Source: Endothia cerciana
Taxonomy: Eukaryota; Ascomycota; Sordariomycetes; Diaporthales; Cryphonectriaceae
Assembly (NCBI GenBank): GCA_026119935.1
Contig: JALRMH010000078.1
Span: forward strand, 1 to 64,000
Direction: 5' to 3'
DNA: 64,000 nt
Below the pieces are notes generated by a model that was not told the origin of the DNA, ran no database searches, and saw only the letters and a program-made list of their open reading frames with translations. The position numbers were made by a program, and so were the translations under genes. Shown here in pieces: positions 11,908 through 21,285 of this stretch (positions are counted from its first letter, which is position 1; every line of letters begins with the position of its first letter).

Positions 11908-12457
11908 TTACAACCTCTTTAATCAAGACCCTCTCTTAGCTATAAGCAAGCTAAAGATTATAACAGACACTCGCAGGCGCTTAAGAAACGTAGGTATATT
12001 CTCAACGGACAAGGAGACTGTATTTCCTAGCAGCAGCAGCAGATCCGTGATAGCCTCACAAATAACCTCGAACACTCGCACACTCGGCTGTAAGAACCTT
12101 CGAAAAGCAGGCGACCGGACTAGTCTAACTACAGCATCAGTCCAACAAGTGCTTTCCAGCTTTGAGCATAATAGTGATACCCTCGCTTCGCTGGACCAAG
12201 AGGACGTTGTTGCTACACGCTGGGCGAAGAGAGATGAGGCACTCACAGCTGCGTTGCAACCCGTCTCCGACGAGGCTAATAGCGCTGCTAGCAGTACGAG
12301 AAAGAGAGTCTATAAGACGAGGTCTGGCAAGCTGTCGGCCAAGAGGCCGTCGGCCAAGAGGGTACAGACCAGCAGAGCGCCTGCTAAACAGACTGTCAAT
12401 AGGCTGGCAGCAGTTGAAGAGGAGGCAATCGAGGACTGTATTCAGGTGGCACTGTAA
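11908..12457 (+). pseudogene. C-terminal remnant of an unrecognised protein
   Basis: One plus-strand frame is open for about 180 codons, from just after an in-frame TAG to a TAA at 12,455, with ordinary rather than AT-skewed codon use. It contains no methionine codon that could serve as a start, so it is the tail of something larger. The end is Ser/Thr/Ala-rich and very basic (for example KRVYKTRSGKLSAKRPSAKR), followed by an acidic EEEAIEDC segment. Upstream text (EVSIPLIKEDVAKFY*LSYN) continues the frame through one TAG, a plausible CAG to TAG change. A transposase or DNA-binding protein tail is possible but not shown. Confidence 0.4.
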
Positions 12458-13640
12458 TCTAGTTACTTGGCGAACTCAGAATAGCATCGTTTTCAGCCTA
12501 AAACAGAAAGAGGGCGAGAGGGTAATTGACTGTAATTGACTGCAATTGACTGCAATGTGCTATATTAGATGCCGTATCTTAGTCTGTTGCAATTTTGACT
12601 GGGTTGCAGATAGTGGGGTTGATTCACACATTCACTAGCGCCAGTTGCAGTGCAATATCCGAAATCAGCAGTGCAAATATCCGTTCTCTAGATCTATCCA
12701 AATGCTCACAGGATCAACACTACTATAGTCTCGACTGCAGAAACTGAATATAGGTGTAAATGTTAGAGTGTAGTATATCTAGATTTTTAATGACTTCTAT
12801 TAAGGACTTATTTACTTCAGTACTTACTTGCAAAAGTATATTTAAACACGCTTGCGCTCCTGTGTTGTCTTCTCGCTAACAGGCGCGAAATCGTCCAGAG
12901 GTTTCTCTTCATACTTCCGCTTGAGCTTGTCTAGCCTTTGTTTCTTCCTGCTAGGCGGTGTCTGTGTAATCTCTATATTAACAAAAGGGATTTGTGTCTG
13001 TGGGGAATACAGATAGACAGCAAAACGTAATCAAAGATTTACTACATGTGGAAGAAGTGAAGAGAATGATGGTCAAGAATGTATGATGAGAAGCTGTGGA
13101 AAAGAACACGCTTCTGAACCCTAACCCCGGGCTATTTGCTTCAGGCTCATCTCATAGATATTCTTTTAGCAGAACAATCCATTCACTTCTTTCCACGCAG
13201 AGTCGAGCTTCCCTTCAGCAGAAGCAGGGCAAGGCGGTTTTTAACCGATCACCAGCAGGGGCTATTTTCAAGCCTCGGTATCGTAAAGCAGTAAGAATCA
13301 AAACCCGCAGCAGATCGGAAAACTCCTAGGATGTCAAATTCTGCAGAATTTGATGGAATAAGAGGACTATGATACGTCTGCTGCATTTATAACGGTTGAA
13401 AATAACCTCCTGCGAGGCTGAACCTGTAGCCGCCCGCTGGTGCTGGCACAACCGAAGTGGAGCATCCCGAAGGTTAGAACATAGCTAGTCTTTTATTAGC
13501 CTTACACCTGGTGTTCAATAAGTAAAACTCGCACAACCATCTGTTTAGTTTAAATCCAGCCTATACAAACGTTGACTAAAAGGTCAGGCTCGCTGTTAAG
13601 CTTACAGCCTTTTTCATCACTATCAGCTGTTACATTGGCT
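12458..13640. other. Intergenic stretch with a short tandem repeat
   Basis: No gene is supported. At about 12,521-12,556 an 11-bp unit close to TTGACTGyAA is repeated three to four times. A methionine-started 77-codon plus-strand frame at 13,096-13,329 shows no family resemblance and is treated as chance. The rest is non-repetitive as far as can be seen. Confidence 0.5.
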
Positions 13641-13653
13641 AGTGTTCGTTTTA

Positions 13654-13690
13654 ACAAGCTTGTATACTAACCACTATACTACAGGAGATT
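13654..13690 (-). pseudogene. tRNA-Asp 5'-half relic
   Basis: The plus strand reads AACAAGCTTGTATACTAACC then ACTATACTACAGGAGAT. This matches, with a few changes, the 5' half of the tRNA-Asp gene at 27,670-27,779 on the minus strand, including the CAAGC anticodon stem and the TATAGTGGT D-loop region. Anticodon GTC has become GTT, a single change. The 3' half, with the TTCAATT box, is not convincingly present upstream. This is therefore a decayed copy, not a functional tRNA. Confidence 0.6.
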
Positions 13691-13929
13691 TGCCCGCAAA
13701 CTTGTCTCGCTTTTCGGCTGACTGTTTCCACACGTTGTATGCCTGATATAGCCTACATGCTAACAGTGCGTAGCACCGTAACGCCCCCGTTCGTGCCCAG
13801 TCCCTCTAGGCCCCGCACGGAAACAGGAAAGCTGGATACACGTACACCCATCGATGCGCTGCTTATCTTCTTGCCGCGGGTACCTGGGGCCCCTGCACAG
13901 AATTTTCGCCCGAGCTATCCTAAAGTAGT

Positions 13930-14075
13930 AAGCTAAATTTAGCCGCTACACTATATTCAGAAGGTGGGAGTGCGGGATTTAACCTGGTCCGATTTAACAA
14001 CTACCCGAACTATATTGAGACATTCACCAAAGGTTGGAATGGCGGAATTTAACCTGGGCCTGATTTCGTCACTGA
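13930..14075. repeat. Imperfect direct repeat with tRNA-like text
   Basis: GGTGGGAGTGCGGGATTTAA (about 13,961) and GGTTGGAATGGCGGAATTTA (about 14,033) are diverged direct copies about 70 bp apart, each followed by ACCTGG and a GATTT-like string. Just to the left, TTTAGCCGCTACACTATATTC resembles the reversed D-arm of a fungal tRNA-Glu-like gene. No complete cloverleaf can be built. Confidence 0.35.
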
Positions 14076-14169
14076 AATTACACGAAGTTCTGTCTATAAC
14101 TATAGAGATACATCTCATGGCTTGGTGTTGCTTCGAGTGTATTGACTAAGTACATCTGCCTTCGTTTTT

Positions 14170-14640
14170 ACCTGTGGCTGAATTTAGTTCAAAAGCTTCA
14201 AGGCTTTTACACACATCTCAGGCCTGCCACTTCAATTCTCAAGGCGACGCAAGACCCTACTACTCAAGGCTGACCAGCTTCATCGTGATTGCCAGGCCGA
14301 CGTTTACTAAGTGGTTCGCTGGAATGGCAAAACGTACAGCTACAAGTCCACGACAGACAAGATGTGGCCACCACCGGAAGAGGAACTCGTGAGTTCGCAT
14401 GCCCAAGCCAATCAGTGCAACCCCAGGCTCCCCTTTTTCCTCTATCGGATACCCGGCGCTAGATCGCTGAGTCGTCTTGTAGATGCAACTTTGGCCGCTG
14501 ACGGAATTCGCCGGGCCGGAGTCCGTGGATGAATTGAGGAACCGCAAGGAGGCGAAGATAGCGGAAAAGGAAAAGGCAAAGGCACAATTCCTAAAGGCAG
14601 AGGCATAACTTGAGAAGGAATCACACCTGTAATGCTCCAT
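14170..14640. other. Coding-like but unassigned stretch
   Basis: Composition here is balanced. Several short frames overlap on both strands. The best plus-strand fragment ends in a charged helix (ESVDELRNRKEAKIAEKEK, then AKAQFLKAEA and a stop at about 14,606), which looks like the C-terminal tail of a broken protein. No single frame is long enough, and I recognise no family. Confidence 0.3.
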
Positions 14641-14882
14641 GATTTAATGTGCTTAATGCGTTATCGAAACACATATATATTTATGGTTTTCCTCCACTGG
14701 TCAAGTTACTCTTGTTCTCTAGTATAACGCTTCTTACTAGAGAGCGATTTTAATCACAGCCATCTTGCAAGCGCCACGGGGATTTCAGCCGATGACCTAT
14801 TCAACATGCAGGGTCATCTCTTGAGACAAGGTTTGCAGTTGCTAGTTGCTCTGCTCTAAATAAATCCCAGCTGCTAGTTACT

Positions 14883-14958
14883 CTACAGTCTCTGTTTTAA
14901 ATAAATCCCAGCTGCTAGTCACTCTGCTCTGAATAAATCCTAGCTGCTAGTCAGAGTG
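14883..14958 (+). repeat. Left inverted-repeat arm (internally repetitive)
   Basis: The arm consists of units ending in AATAAATCC(C/T)AGCTGCTAGT, with spacers CACTCTGCTCTG and TACTCTACAGTCTCTGTTTT. An additional unit lies just outside. The arm pairs with 17,067-17,140 in inverted orientation. Confidence 0.75.
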
Positions 14959-15767
14959 GACTCAGCTCCCCTCACATGAACAGCGATCGTTCATGCAAGG
15001 GTTCGGGCCGCTACCGAGCATAGGAGCGCTAACCCTGGACAGGCTAGCCTCCCGGTCCAAATTCTCCGTCCCAGCCACATGAAACTAAATATCTAGCGCT
15101 ATCTCCCCAGTCCAGAGATTGCCCCAATCTCTTCCTCTCTCGAATTCTTCATCTCAACTTACTCACAAGTCAATCACGTACGCATCAGCACAGTCATCAA
15201 AATCGCAAACCGTTCCCTTTCCTATTATTCTTCCTACTCCATTACTCTTCCCTACTCTTCCTGCTATAATACTTCCCCTTTATTATCCTTCCCTCTTGCT
15301 CTCTCAAGGCCGACGCCAAAATACTGCATTGCACATTATCTCGCAGTACGCACACAGAGTTGCTGGTCGGCGCGCGCCCATCACCAAGCTACAGGGTCTG
15401 ACTCTTTCGAGCACCTGGGTGTTGGGAAAGGTAGTTTTCCTGAAGTCTTTTGGGAAACTCCTTTCACAGTTTAGCTACTAGCTATCTTGTGGTGTACCGG
15501 CTGTTGCTACGAGAGTGGCAAGAAGCATCTTTATATATCCTTGTTCCCTTCTTCTTATCTTCCGATACAAAACATTGAGCCGAGGCTGCTCCGGACGTTG
15601 ATCCCGTACGTTCCGAAAAGCCTGGGTGGGTGGGAACCCTGCGTGAGCTTGTGCTATTAACACCTGCCTCTCGTAGGGGGATGTTTAATTCCCTTCCGCA
15701 CCATTCCTACATAGCTCATTATACTACATTTATGAAGCTAATAATGGAGTTATAGTACCTTGCGACT

Positions 15768-16865
15768 ATGGCCACACCGTCAACTACGAATACGCAGCTT
15801 ATAGTCCGTGAGACTGTTGATATCGAGGGACGGACTGATAGGGGTCGTTTAGTCACAATATCCTCGGTTGCCTGCACTTTCTTCCTCGATGCCTCGACAA
15901 ACACCGCTTTTTTCAAGCTGCGAGTTCCGCTGTCTCTCCCAGACAAAAGAAATGGTTCGGTCTACCTACACATCCCTCCCGATCACATCAGTTCCATCGA
16001 CAACTCAGCCAGGAGGACAACGACATCTGGCATGAGACATCGGGCAGGGAAATCCTCTCAGCGTGGCCAGACCCTCTGCTTACGGTTTCGGTTGAACCGG
16101 CCTGCGTTACTGATCGGTCCCCATGGCTGGGTGCCTTCCCCTTCGAGGCTTGCTGAAGAACAGCTAGTTGCTTCTCTACAGGCCCTAGCGGTGCAAACCG
16201 AATTGGCTGTTCACCTGCCTAAGCAAGCGCTCTCCGACGGACAGGCCCGGACACTCTGCAGCGTATCTGCCTCGTGGACATCATGTCCAAACCTCGCCAA
16301 GCTCAACAGCCTCTACGAGGGACAGGGAGGGCAGGTCATTGCTGTCGCACAGCTATCTCAGCCAGGAGGAAGTCCACCCTCGTACGATGAGGTTGACGAG
16401 CTCAACGATCCCGACGAGCTCGCTCCTACATGCAGTCCACTACCCAACAAGCGACAGCGAAACAATTCCAAACCACGGGTCTCGGGAGATGGCGTTGAGG
16501 GTGCCTCCATAAGGAAGATTTGTGAAGAGATATTGACTCAGCAGCAGGCCGCTTTGCGCGCCGAGGTCTTGGCAGAGCTTAAGAACATAGAGGAACGGGT
16601 TATCAATACTACTAGACAATTTGTAAGTAAGCAAATCGATGAGCTGAAAGGCAAGATAGAAGATGATGTGCAGGCAGAGCTGGTTGATGAAGTCACGCCC
16701 CTAGTGCTTGAACAGGTGAGGGATGAGTATGAAGGCTATATGGACGATCGGGTTGACGGCATTAAAGTGGAAATGGAAGAATTTGTCCAGGACGAGATGA
16801 AAAATATAGAGGCTAGCATCCTGGGCTATCTTCAAGAAGGAACATGGTCTTTACGGCCATCCTGA
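15768..16865 (+). CDS. Conserved-looking 365-aa protein of unknown function, cargo of the inverted-repeat element
   Basis: This is an intact single-exon frame with a good start context (GACTATGGCC) and ending in TGA. The N-terminal two thirds look like a globular beta-rich domain (FKLRVPLSLPDK, SVYLHIPPDHISS, TLCLRFRLNRPALL). At about residues 202-208 there is PPSYDEV, a PPxY-type motif. A basic KRQR patch, possibly nuclear, follows near residue 226. The C-terminal third (about 245-350) is strongly charged and heptad-like, so probably coiled coil. I recall similar proteins as multicopy hypotheticals in filamentous ascomycetes but cannot name a function. No DDE, RT or recombinase motif is seen. 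The gene is free of RIP damage although flanked by RIP-damaged DNA, so it is either recent or protected. Confidence 0.75.
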   Translation: MATPSTTNTQLIVRETVDIEGRTDRGRLVTISSVACTFFLDASTNTAFFKLRVPLSLPDKRNGSVYLHIPPDHISSIDNSARRTTTSGMRHRAGKSSQRGQTLCLRFRLNRPALLIGPHGWVPSPSRLAEEQLVASLQALAVQTELAVHLPKQALSDGQARTLCSVSASWTSCPNLAKLNSLYEGQGGQVIAVAQLSQPGGSPPSYDEVDELNDPDELAPTCSPLPNKRQRNNSKPRVSGDGVEGASIRKICEEILTQQQAALRAEVLAELKNIEERVINTTRQFVSKQIDELKGKIEDDVQAELVDEVTPLVLEQVRDEYEGYMDDRVDGIKVEMEEFVQDEMKNIEASILGYLQEGTWSLRPS

Positions 16866-17066
16866 CGCCTTTGAAGTTGAGCTCTATCCACCAAACAGAT
16901 TCCATCCTTACATTGCGCCGATAATACTGCCTAGTCTTACCCTAGGGACCTCTGTTATAATGTACTTTCCTCCTTGCTTTAATTCGAATCTAGTCTATCC
17001 GCGCGATCGTGATCTATCGTGATCTCAACCCTAGTGATCCGTTTATATTATACCCCTAATCCTAAC
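16866..17066. other. 3' flank of the cargo gene
   Basis: This short non-coding stretch lies between the stop codon and the right inverted-repeat arm. It contains the near-duplicate words GATCGTGATC and TATCGTGATC at about 17,004-17,022. No gene is seen. Confidence 0.4.
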
Positions 17067-17140
17067 AGTAACTAGCAGCTGGGATTTATTCAGAGCAGAA
17101 TGACTGGCAGCTGGGATTTATTTAAAGCCGAGACTGTGGA
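17067..17140 (-). repeat. Right inverted-repeat arm
   Basis: On the plus strand it reads AACTAGCAGCTGGGATTTAT, TCAGAGCAGAATGACTGGCA, GCTGGGATTTATTTAAAGCC, GAGACTGTGG. Its reverse complement aligns with the left arm at 14,883-14,958 over about 70 bp with few mismatches. Confidence 0.75.
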
Positions 17141-17202
17141 TTGATAGGCTTGAGGAGTTGAAGGGAGCTGGCAACTAAGTGGCTGGCAGGCCGATTCGGG
17201 CC

Positions 17203-17228
17203 GGGCATCGGCCCGATCAGGCCGATGC
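17203..17228. repeat. Perfect 10-bp hairpin
   Basis: GGCATCGGCC, a six-base loop CGATCA, then GGCCGATGCC form a perfect inverted repeat. A related GGCCGATTCGGGCC sits just upstream. It lies immediately outside the inverted-repeat element, at the border of the next AT-rich debris. Confidence 0.8.
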
Positions 17229-17239
17229 CAAAACCCACA

Positions 17240-19370
17240 GCCTATATAGACTCAGGCTAGGCAGACTAGCCTAGATAGCTTCCTTCCTTCTTAATATAAC
17301 AACAACCACCTGAATCAACGACCTGTACTGTTTGCAGATCTGCTTCTAACGATTGTGACCTACTAATACTAATTAGTAGTTGATTTGGTCAACTACGGAT
17401 AATTAGGTGGAAGAGACAGACTACGTTTCTAAGGACCCGGCTGCGCTTCGCAATATCCTCGCGTTGTTTTACACTCTCTAGAAGGAACGCTGTGCTAATC
17501 CTTAAGCTAGGCGACAGTTTATACGTCCCCTTGCTAGCGCATCTATTAATGCAGAACAATAAGCGAATAGAACAAGCGACAGTTTGTACATCTCCTTGCT
17601 AGAGTATCTATCTATCTATACAATCAATAGTACAAGCGCTTTAGAGACCTTGAAGCGACCGACTCTGTACGAAAACTTTCTTTTTTTCCCCCCTCTTAAG
17701 GAACCCTTAAGCCTACAACAAACCTTTGACCCCCTTTTATAATAGAACCCTCAGGCGATAGCGCATCTGAGTGCAGTAGTAGCAGTACTAGCAGTATTAA
17801 CCTCTTTGCGATAACCTGCGATAACTTTATAAAGAGAAGCAATATCAGCGCAGCTAATTAAATAGTAGTAGACTTAGCGCTATAGTATATACCTGCTATA
17901 AAAAACTTGAATCTTATACACTTTATAATAGCTATAGCGAAAGTAATATATAACTACTCTTTTAAGAAGCTCTTTGACAATGACTTCTTCTAAGCTTTCT
18001 ATAAGGAATTCGAAGACTAGACAGAGGTATTATTTAAGAATGTCGAGCTCAACTTCTAATATAAACTAAAGAGACTCCTCTGCATTTACAGCATCTATAT
18101 TAGAAATAACTAAAGCCGGATCATGAAGCAACTAGCTAGCGTTGTTATAGCTGGCGATATGCCTGAATAGCCTCAGGAAGAGCTAGCTAATATAGATTTC
18201 GAGCCTGGATCTCGAAGAGTACGAAACAGGTGCGAAACCTCTGCCCCTCCTGCCCCCTTTGCCCTCTCAGCACTCCCTTAGATGATAATAGCATCGCACG
18301 ATAAAGAGAAAGAGGATGGCTAATAGGACAGGGAACCACTTGATGCAAGGCTCCCTTCGCTACCCAGGCCCTAGAAAGCCTTGTTGTTTAGAAAGGCTAT
18401 CCCCTTGATTGAACTATATAAGGGCGAAACGATCAGAATGCTGCAGCAACTAGCATATCAAGCACCTACTTAGGAAGAACGCCTTTATTTCGCAGGCTTA
18501 GAACTCCTAGGGCTAGTGCAAGAATGCTTATAGTTAGTGTTTCCAAGCATAATAGTATTCCTACCTCTAAAGCTATTATTAGGCTATCTCGCTGGCGATA
18601 GGGTTAGCGTTGAGCAGGCCGGCTGTAGGGACTTGGTGAAAATCAGGCGCCTGCCTTTAGCATGCTCTAAGCCTTCCCCCTCCTTCTTCTCACTACAGGG
18701 TCATCTATATGCAGGCAGGGCAGGCTTATTCGATCAGCGCCCTTGCTGTGATCAGCCTTCTCTTTTTTACAGCTTCTTTCACTCTATTTTTTAGCTGTAA
18801 TCTGCGCTTGTCGCTATAGCTATTGTTACTTGCTGTTTTAGTGTTCCTCCTCCCTACCTTTTCTAGGACCCCTGCCTGCTTAAATAAAGCAGCAGGAGTT
18901 TGTTATATAGAGTAGAGCTGCTCTACTCTATATAATAAACCCCTGTCTTCTTCTTCTAAAAGGGTTTAGCTGCTCTTAAAATCTAGAGTGAAGCTATATA
19001 AGCAGGTATAGCTATATAAAGCTATAAAACCCTCTTGTTCCCCCCCCCTCTTCCTCCGGGTAGGGTAAATCTAGGGTCTAGCTAGCAGCAACAACCCGAC
19101 AAGGAGGAGGAGCAACAGAAGGTACAACTGCATCTCAACCTAATATAAAAAGAAAGCAAAAAAACAAGGAGTGTTCTGATACTGTTAATAATGCCTTTTT
19201 AAACAAACTTGCTTTTAAAACAATTTAATATTCTATAGTCTGCTTATAAGAACAATCCTTTTAAATTATATAAGTAACTTTTCTATATAGTCTTCTTCTA
19301 ATTGATTCCTTTTGTATATATTTTAGAAGAAAAAAAGTCTATAGAGTCTACTTTTATGCTTTTCAACAGA
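17240..19370 (+). mobile_element. RIP-damaged element remnant, family not determined
   Basis: The plus-strand text reads through many TAA/TAG stops as a plausible protein: VEETDYVSKDPAALRNILAL, FYTL*KERCANP*ARRQF near 17,408-17,530, and KNVELNF*YKLKRLLCIYSI near 18,040-18,090. Stops fall where Gln or Trp are likely. This looks like a Gag-type or transposase-associated protein destroyed by RIP, but no diagnostic domain is visible. A CTATATAGAC box near 17,243 could be an LTR TATA element. An 85-codon open frame at 18,537-18,794 is part of this wreck. Confidence 0.45.
18898..18940. repeat. 43-nt near-perfect palindrome
   Basis: TTATATAGAGTAGAGC (18,903-18,918), a single T, then GCTCTACTCTATATAA (18,920-18,935) are perfectly complementary. 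The symmetry extends five more bases each side with one mismatch (GTTTG/TAAAC). It sits in AT-rich debris next to no intact gene. It could be a cruciform-forming remnant of a terminal inverted repeat. Confidence 0.85.
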
Positions 19371-19867
19371 GTCTACTCCCTGTCTTCATTAGCGTCCTTT
19401 TTTTTTGTATAGTGGTTTCTATAGAGTATACTATCCTCTATCGTAGCATGTAGGTTAGAGACGCCTTTGGCAACACACAAGGGGCAACCTATAAAGGCAG
19501 CCCTAGAGTTGGGTGTAGATGTGACCAGGATCAACAATAGTTGTTTGGTGCAGGCAGCGCTAACCTGAGAATGTTTCAAGGAGTGAAGTAGTGGGATTGA
19601 ATAAGGTAGACAGTAGGGGTACGAGTCATGGCATCGGTCATTGTCGTCTTGAGTTTGTGTTGGTGAACTAGGTTCAAACAGACTCCCTTATAATAATAGA
19701 AGTTACCAGCCACGCCCAAAGATGTCTAGGTGACTCGAAACAACAGGTTGAAAAGACCACAGCACTGCTCTTCCACCGCCGATTCCAATACAGATTTGCT
19801 ACTTTGACATGTGCACGCCAAGTCCTTCCATCCTGTTCACAGAAGATGAAAAACTGCTGAAATCTCA
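19371..19867. other. Gene-free stretch
   Basis: This is the transition from AT-rich debris to ordinary sequence. Several 60-70 codon frames exist on the minus strand but none has family resemblance or codon bias. It probably includes the 3' untranslated region of the small minus-strand gene that ends at 19,868. Confidence 0.4.
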
Positions 19868-20074
19868 TCACTTCTTGTCGCGCTTCTCTTTGCTGCGCTT
19901 ACCGGCATCGAGCATCATCTGCTTCGAGTCTGCCAGTTTCTGTTCTTCACGCTCACGCTCCTTTTCCTCTTTGGCCTTCTCGCGTTTCTCCTTGCTACGC
20001 TGGCCGGTGGCCACTGTAAGATCCTCGTTTTGGAATTCCCGCTCGAGGCTGTTCTCTCGGTTGTAAGAAGACAT
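19868..20074 (-). CDS. Small highly charged protein (68 aa), hypothetical
   Basis: The frame reads MSSYNRENSLEREFQNEDL, then TVATGQRSKEKREKAKEEKE and on to KRSKEKRDKK. I chose this ATG (context CATCATGTCT) over one 11 codons upstream because the upstream codons look like leader. The middle and end are a Lys/Glu/Arg-rich helix typical of small fungal proteins that are probably coiled coil or RNA/chromatin associated. No domain is recognised. It has no introns and no membrane segment. A weaker possibility is that it is only the last exon of a longer gene. Confidence 0.6.
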   Translation of the reverse strand: MSSYNRENSLEREFQNEDLTVATGQRSKEKREKAKEEKEREREEQKLADSKQMMLDAGKRSKEKRDKK

Positions 20075-20227
20075 GATGAAGTGGATTTGATATCTGGAGG
20101 AAAGCATATCAAATATCAGCGAAGGATGAAGTCGGGGACTATGGAGGGAAAGCTAAGCACCTACCTGATTGTGGAAGATGTGGCTGGAAAGCTGTTTGTT
20201 GATGAGGCACCGCAAAGCACTGCTTGA

Positions 20228-21285
20228 TTGGTGGCTGAGAATGGTGACAAAGACGATTGTGAGGGATGAGTATCAACAATGATGAGCACTTGTCATCGTG
20301 TCGATGGAATCTTGAGTTCTTGACTGGCCAGAAGTCGGAATAGGCGGTAGTAGTTGCTGTGATTTATACTTTTCCCCCATCCCTCTCTGTCTATTACATG
20401 GCACTCAAGAAGGCGTCTTCCTGTCGCCCAACACCCACAGAATGCACTGGTTCCGTCATCTTGGGCTGTTGGTCTCAGCATTCAACCTTGATATAGTCAT
20501 CCAGCGGCCATGTCCTCAACTCTCGTGGCCTCATCTCACGTCTGGACCAATGCTTTACACTGGCAAGGCTGGTCTGGCCAAAAGCGGCACCAACATCATC
20601 AGTGCCTATGCGTCTGTTGGTTTCATTTCGAAGTCCCTAGGACCTAAGGACCGCCTCGTAGACCTCAATGAGACCCCCGGTGGTAAAGTGACAAGGCAAC
20701 GACAACATCAGAGCGGGTAGAAACGCCGGTAGCGGTAAGTTCAAAGCAGGAAATTCATATGGTTTTCGGTGGCGGAGTGGGTTAACGTGACTTAACTGAA
20801 GGCCAACGAATCGGGTTAGTAATCGTTTGCGCGCGCTTACAGCCGTCGTACCTTCACTAGCTCGTGCGAGCTCCCCGGACCTCCCTTGAAACGGCCCTGG
20901 CCACCGTCAAATAGGAGTGCAGTTAGGTTAGGGGCGAAGGCGGTGGGAATTCTGCTTGCTATCTACTGAGGTACTAAGCCTATTTTGGGTACACCCCTTA
21001 TCCGTCAGAGGGCCTGAGGAGGCAGGGGCAGGCCCAAGTCGACCCCGCCGCTTGTGAGTCTTCTCTTCTTGATTCCAGCGAGACTACCTTACAGTTCAGC
21101 ACATACTTATTTACGCCTAGACTTGGCTTTAGGTTTCTAAATCTTCGCCTCCGCTTCAAATTAAGCTTCTTAGCAACGAGCGGACCTTGTCCCTATACTT
21201 GTATCTTGCCTCGTTCAGAGCAACCGACAGTCAATTGATACACCCAGTCTCCGGCAGACTATAAAACGCAAGCTCTATTCAGAGA
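20228..21285. other. Intergenic region between divergent genes
   Basis: This is probably a shared promoter region for the small minus-strand gene and the plus-strand phosphotransferase-like gene. A 92-codon frame at 20,442-20,720 has no recognisable content. AGCTCG-TG-CGAGCT near 20,858 is a short palindrome. ACTATAAAACG at about 21,258 is a reasonable TATA box just upstream of the ATG at 21,286. Confidence 0.5.

Larger units (their letters stand above)
14846..17140. mobile_element. Inverted-repeat-bounded 2.3-kb element carrying one gene
   Basis: Left arm (about 14,883-14,958) and right arm (about 17,067-17,140) are inverted copies. Reading inward, both give yCACAGTCTC then TTTAAATAAATCCCAGCTG, C(C/T)AGTCA, CTCTGCTCTGAATAAATCC and CAGCTGCTAGT, with only a handful of differences over about 70 bp. 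Each arm is itself built of tandem units (AATAAATCCCAGCTGCTAGT plus spacer); the left end has one more unit at about 14,846-14,882. The only long open frame between them is the 365-codon gene. No transposase is visible. A clear target-site duplication could not be fixed by eye, so the exact ends are estimates. Alternatively, two copies of an unrelated dispersed repeat flank the gene by chance. Confidence 0.6.

Noticed and set aside
15119..15481. 120-codon frame as a second gene of the inverted-repeat element
   Set aside because: Serine/proline-rich low-complexity start and no homologue recognised. Only its end has a weak helicase-like string, which is reported separately.
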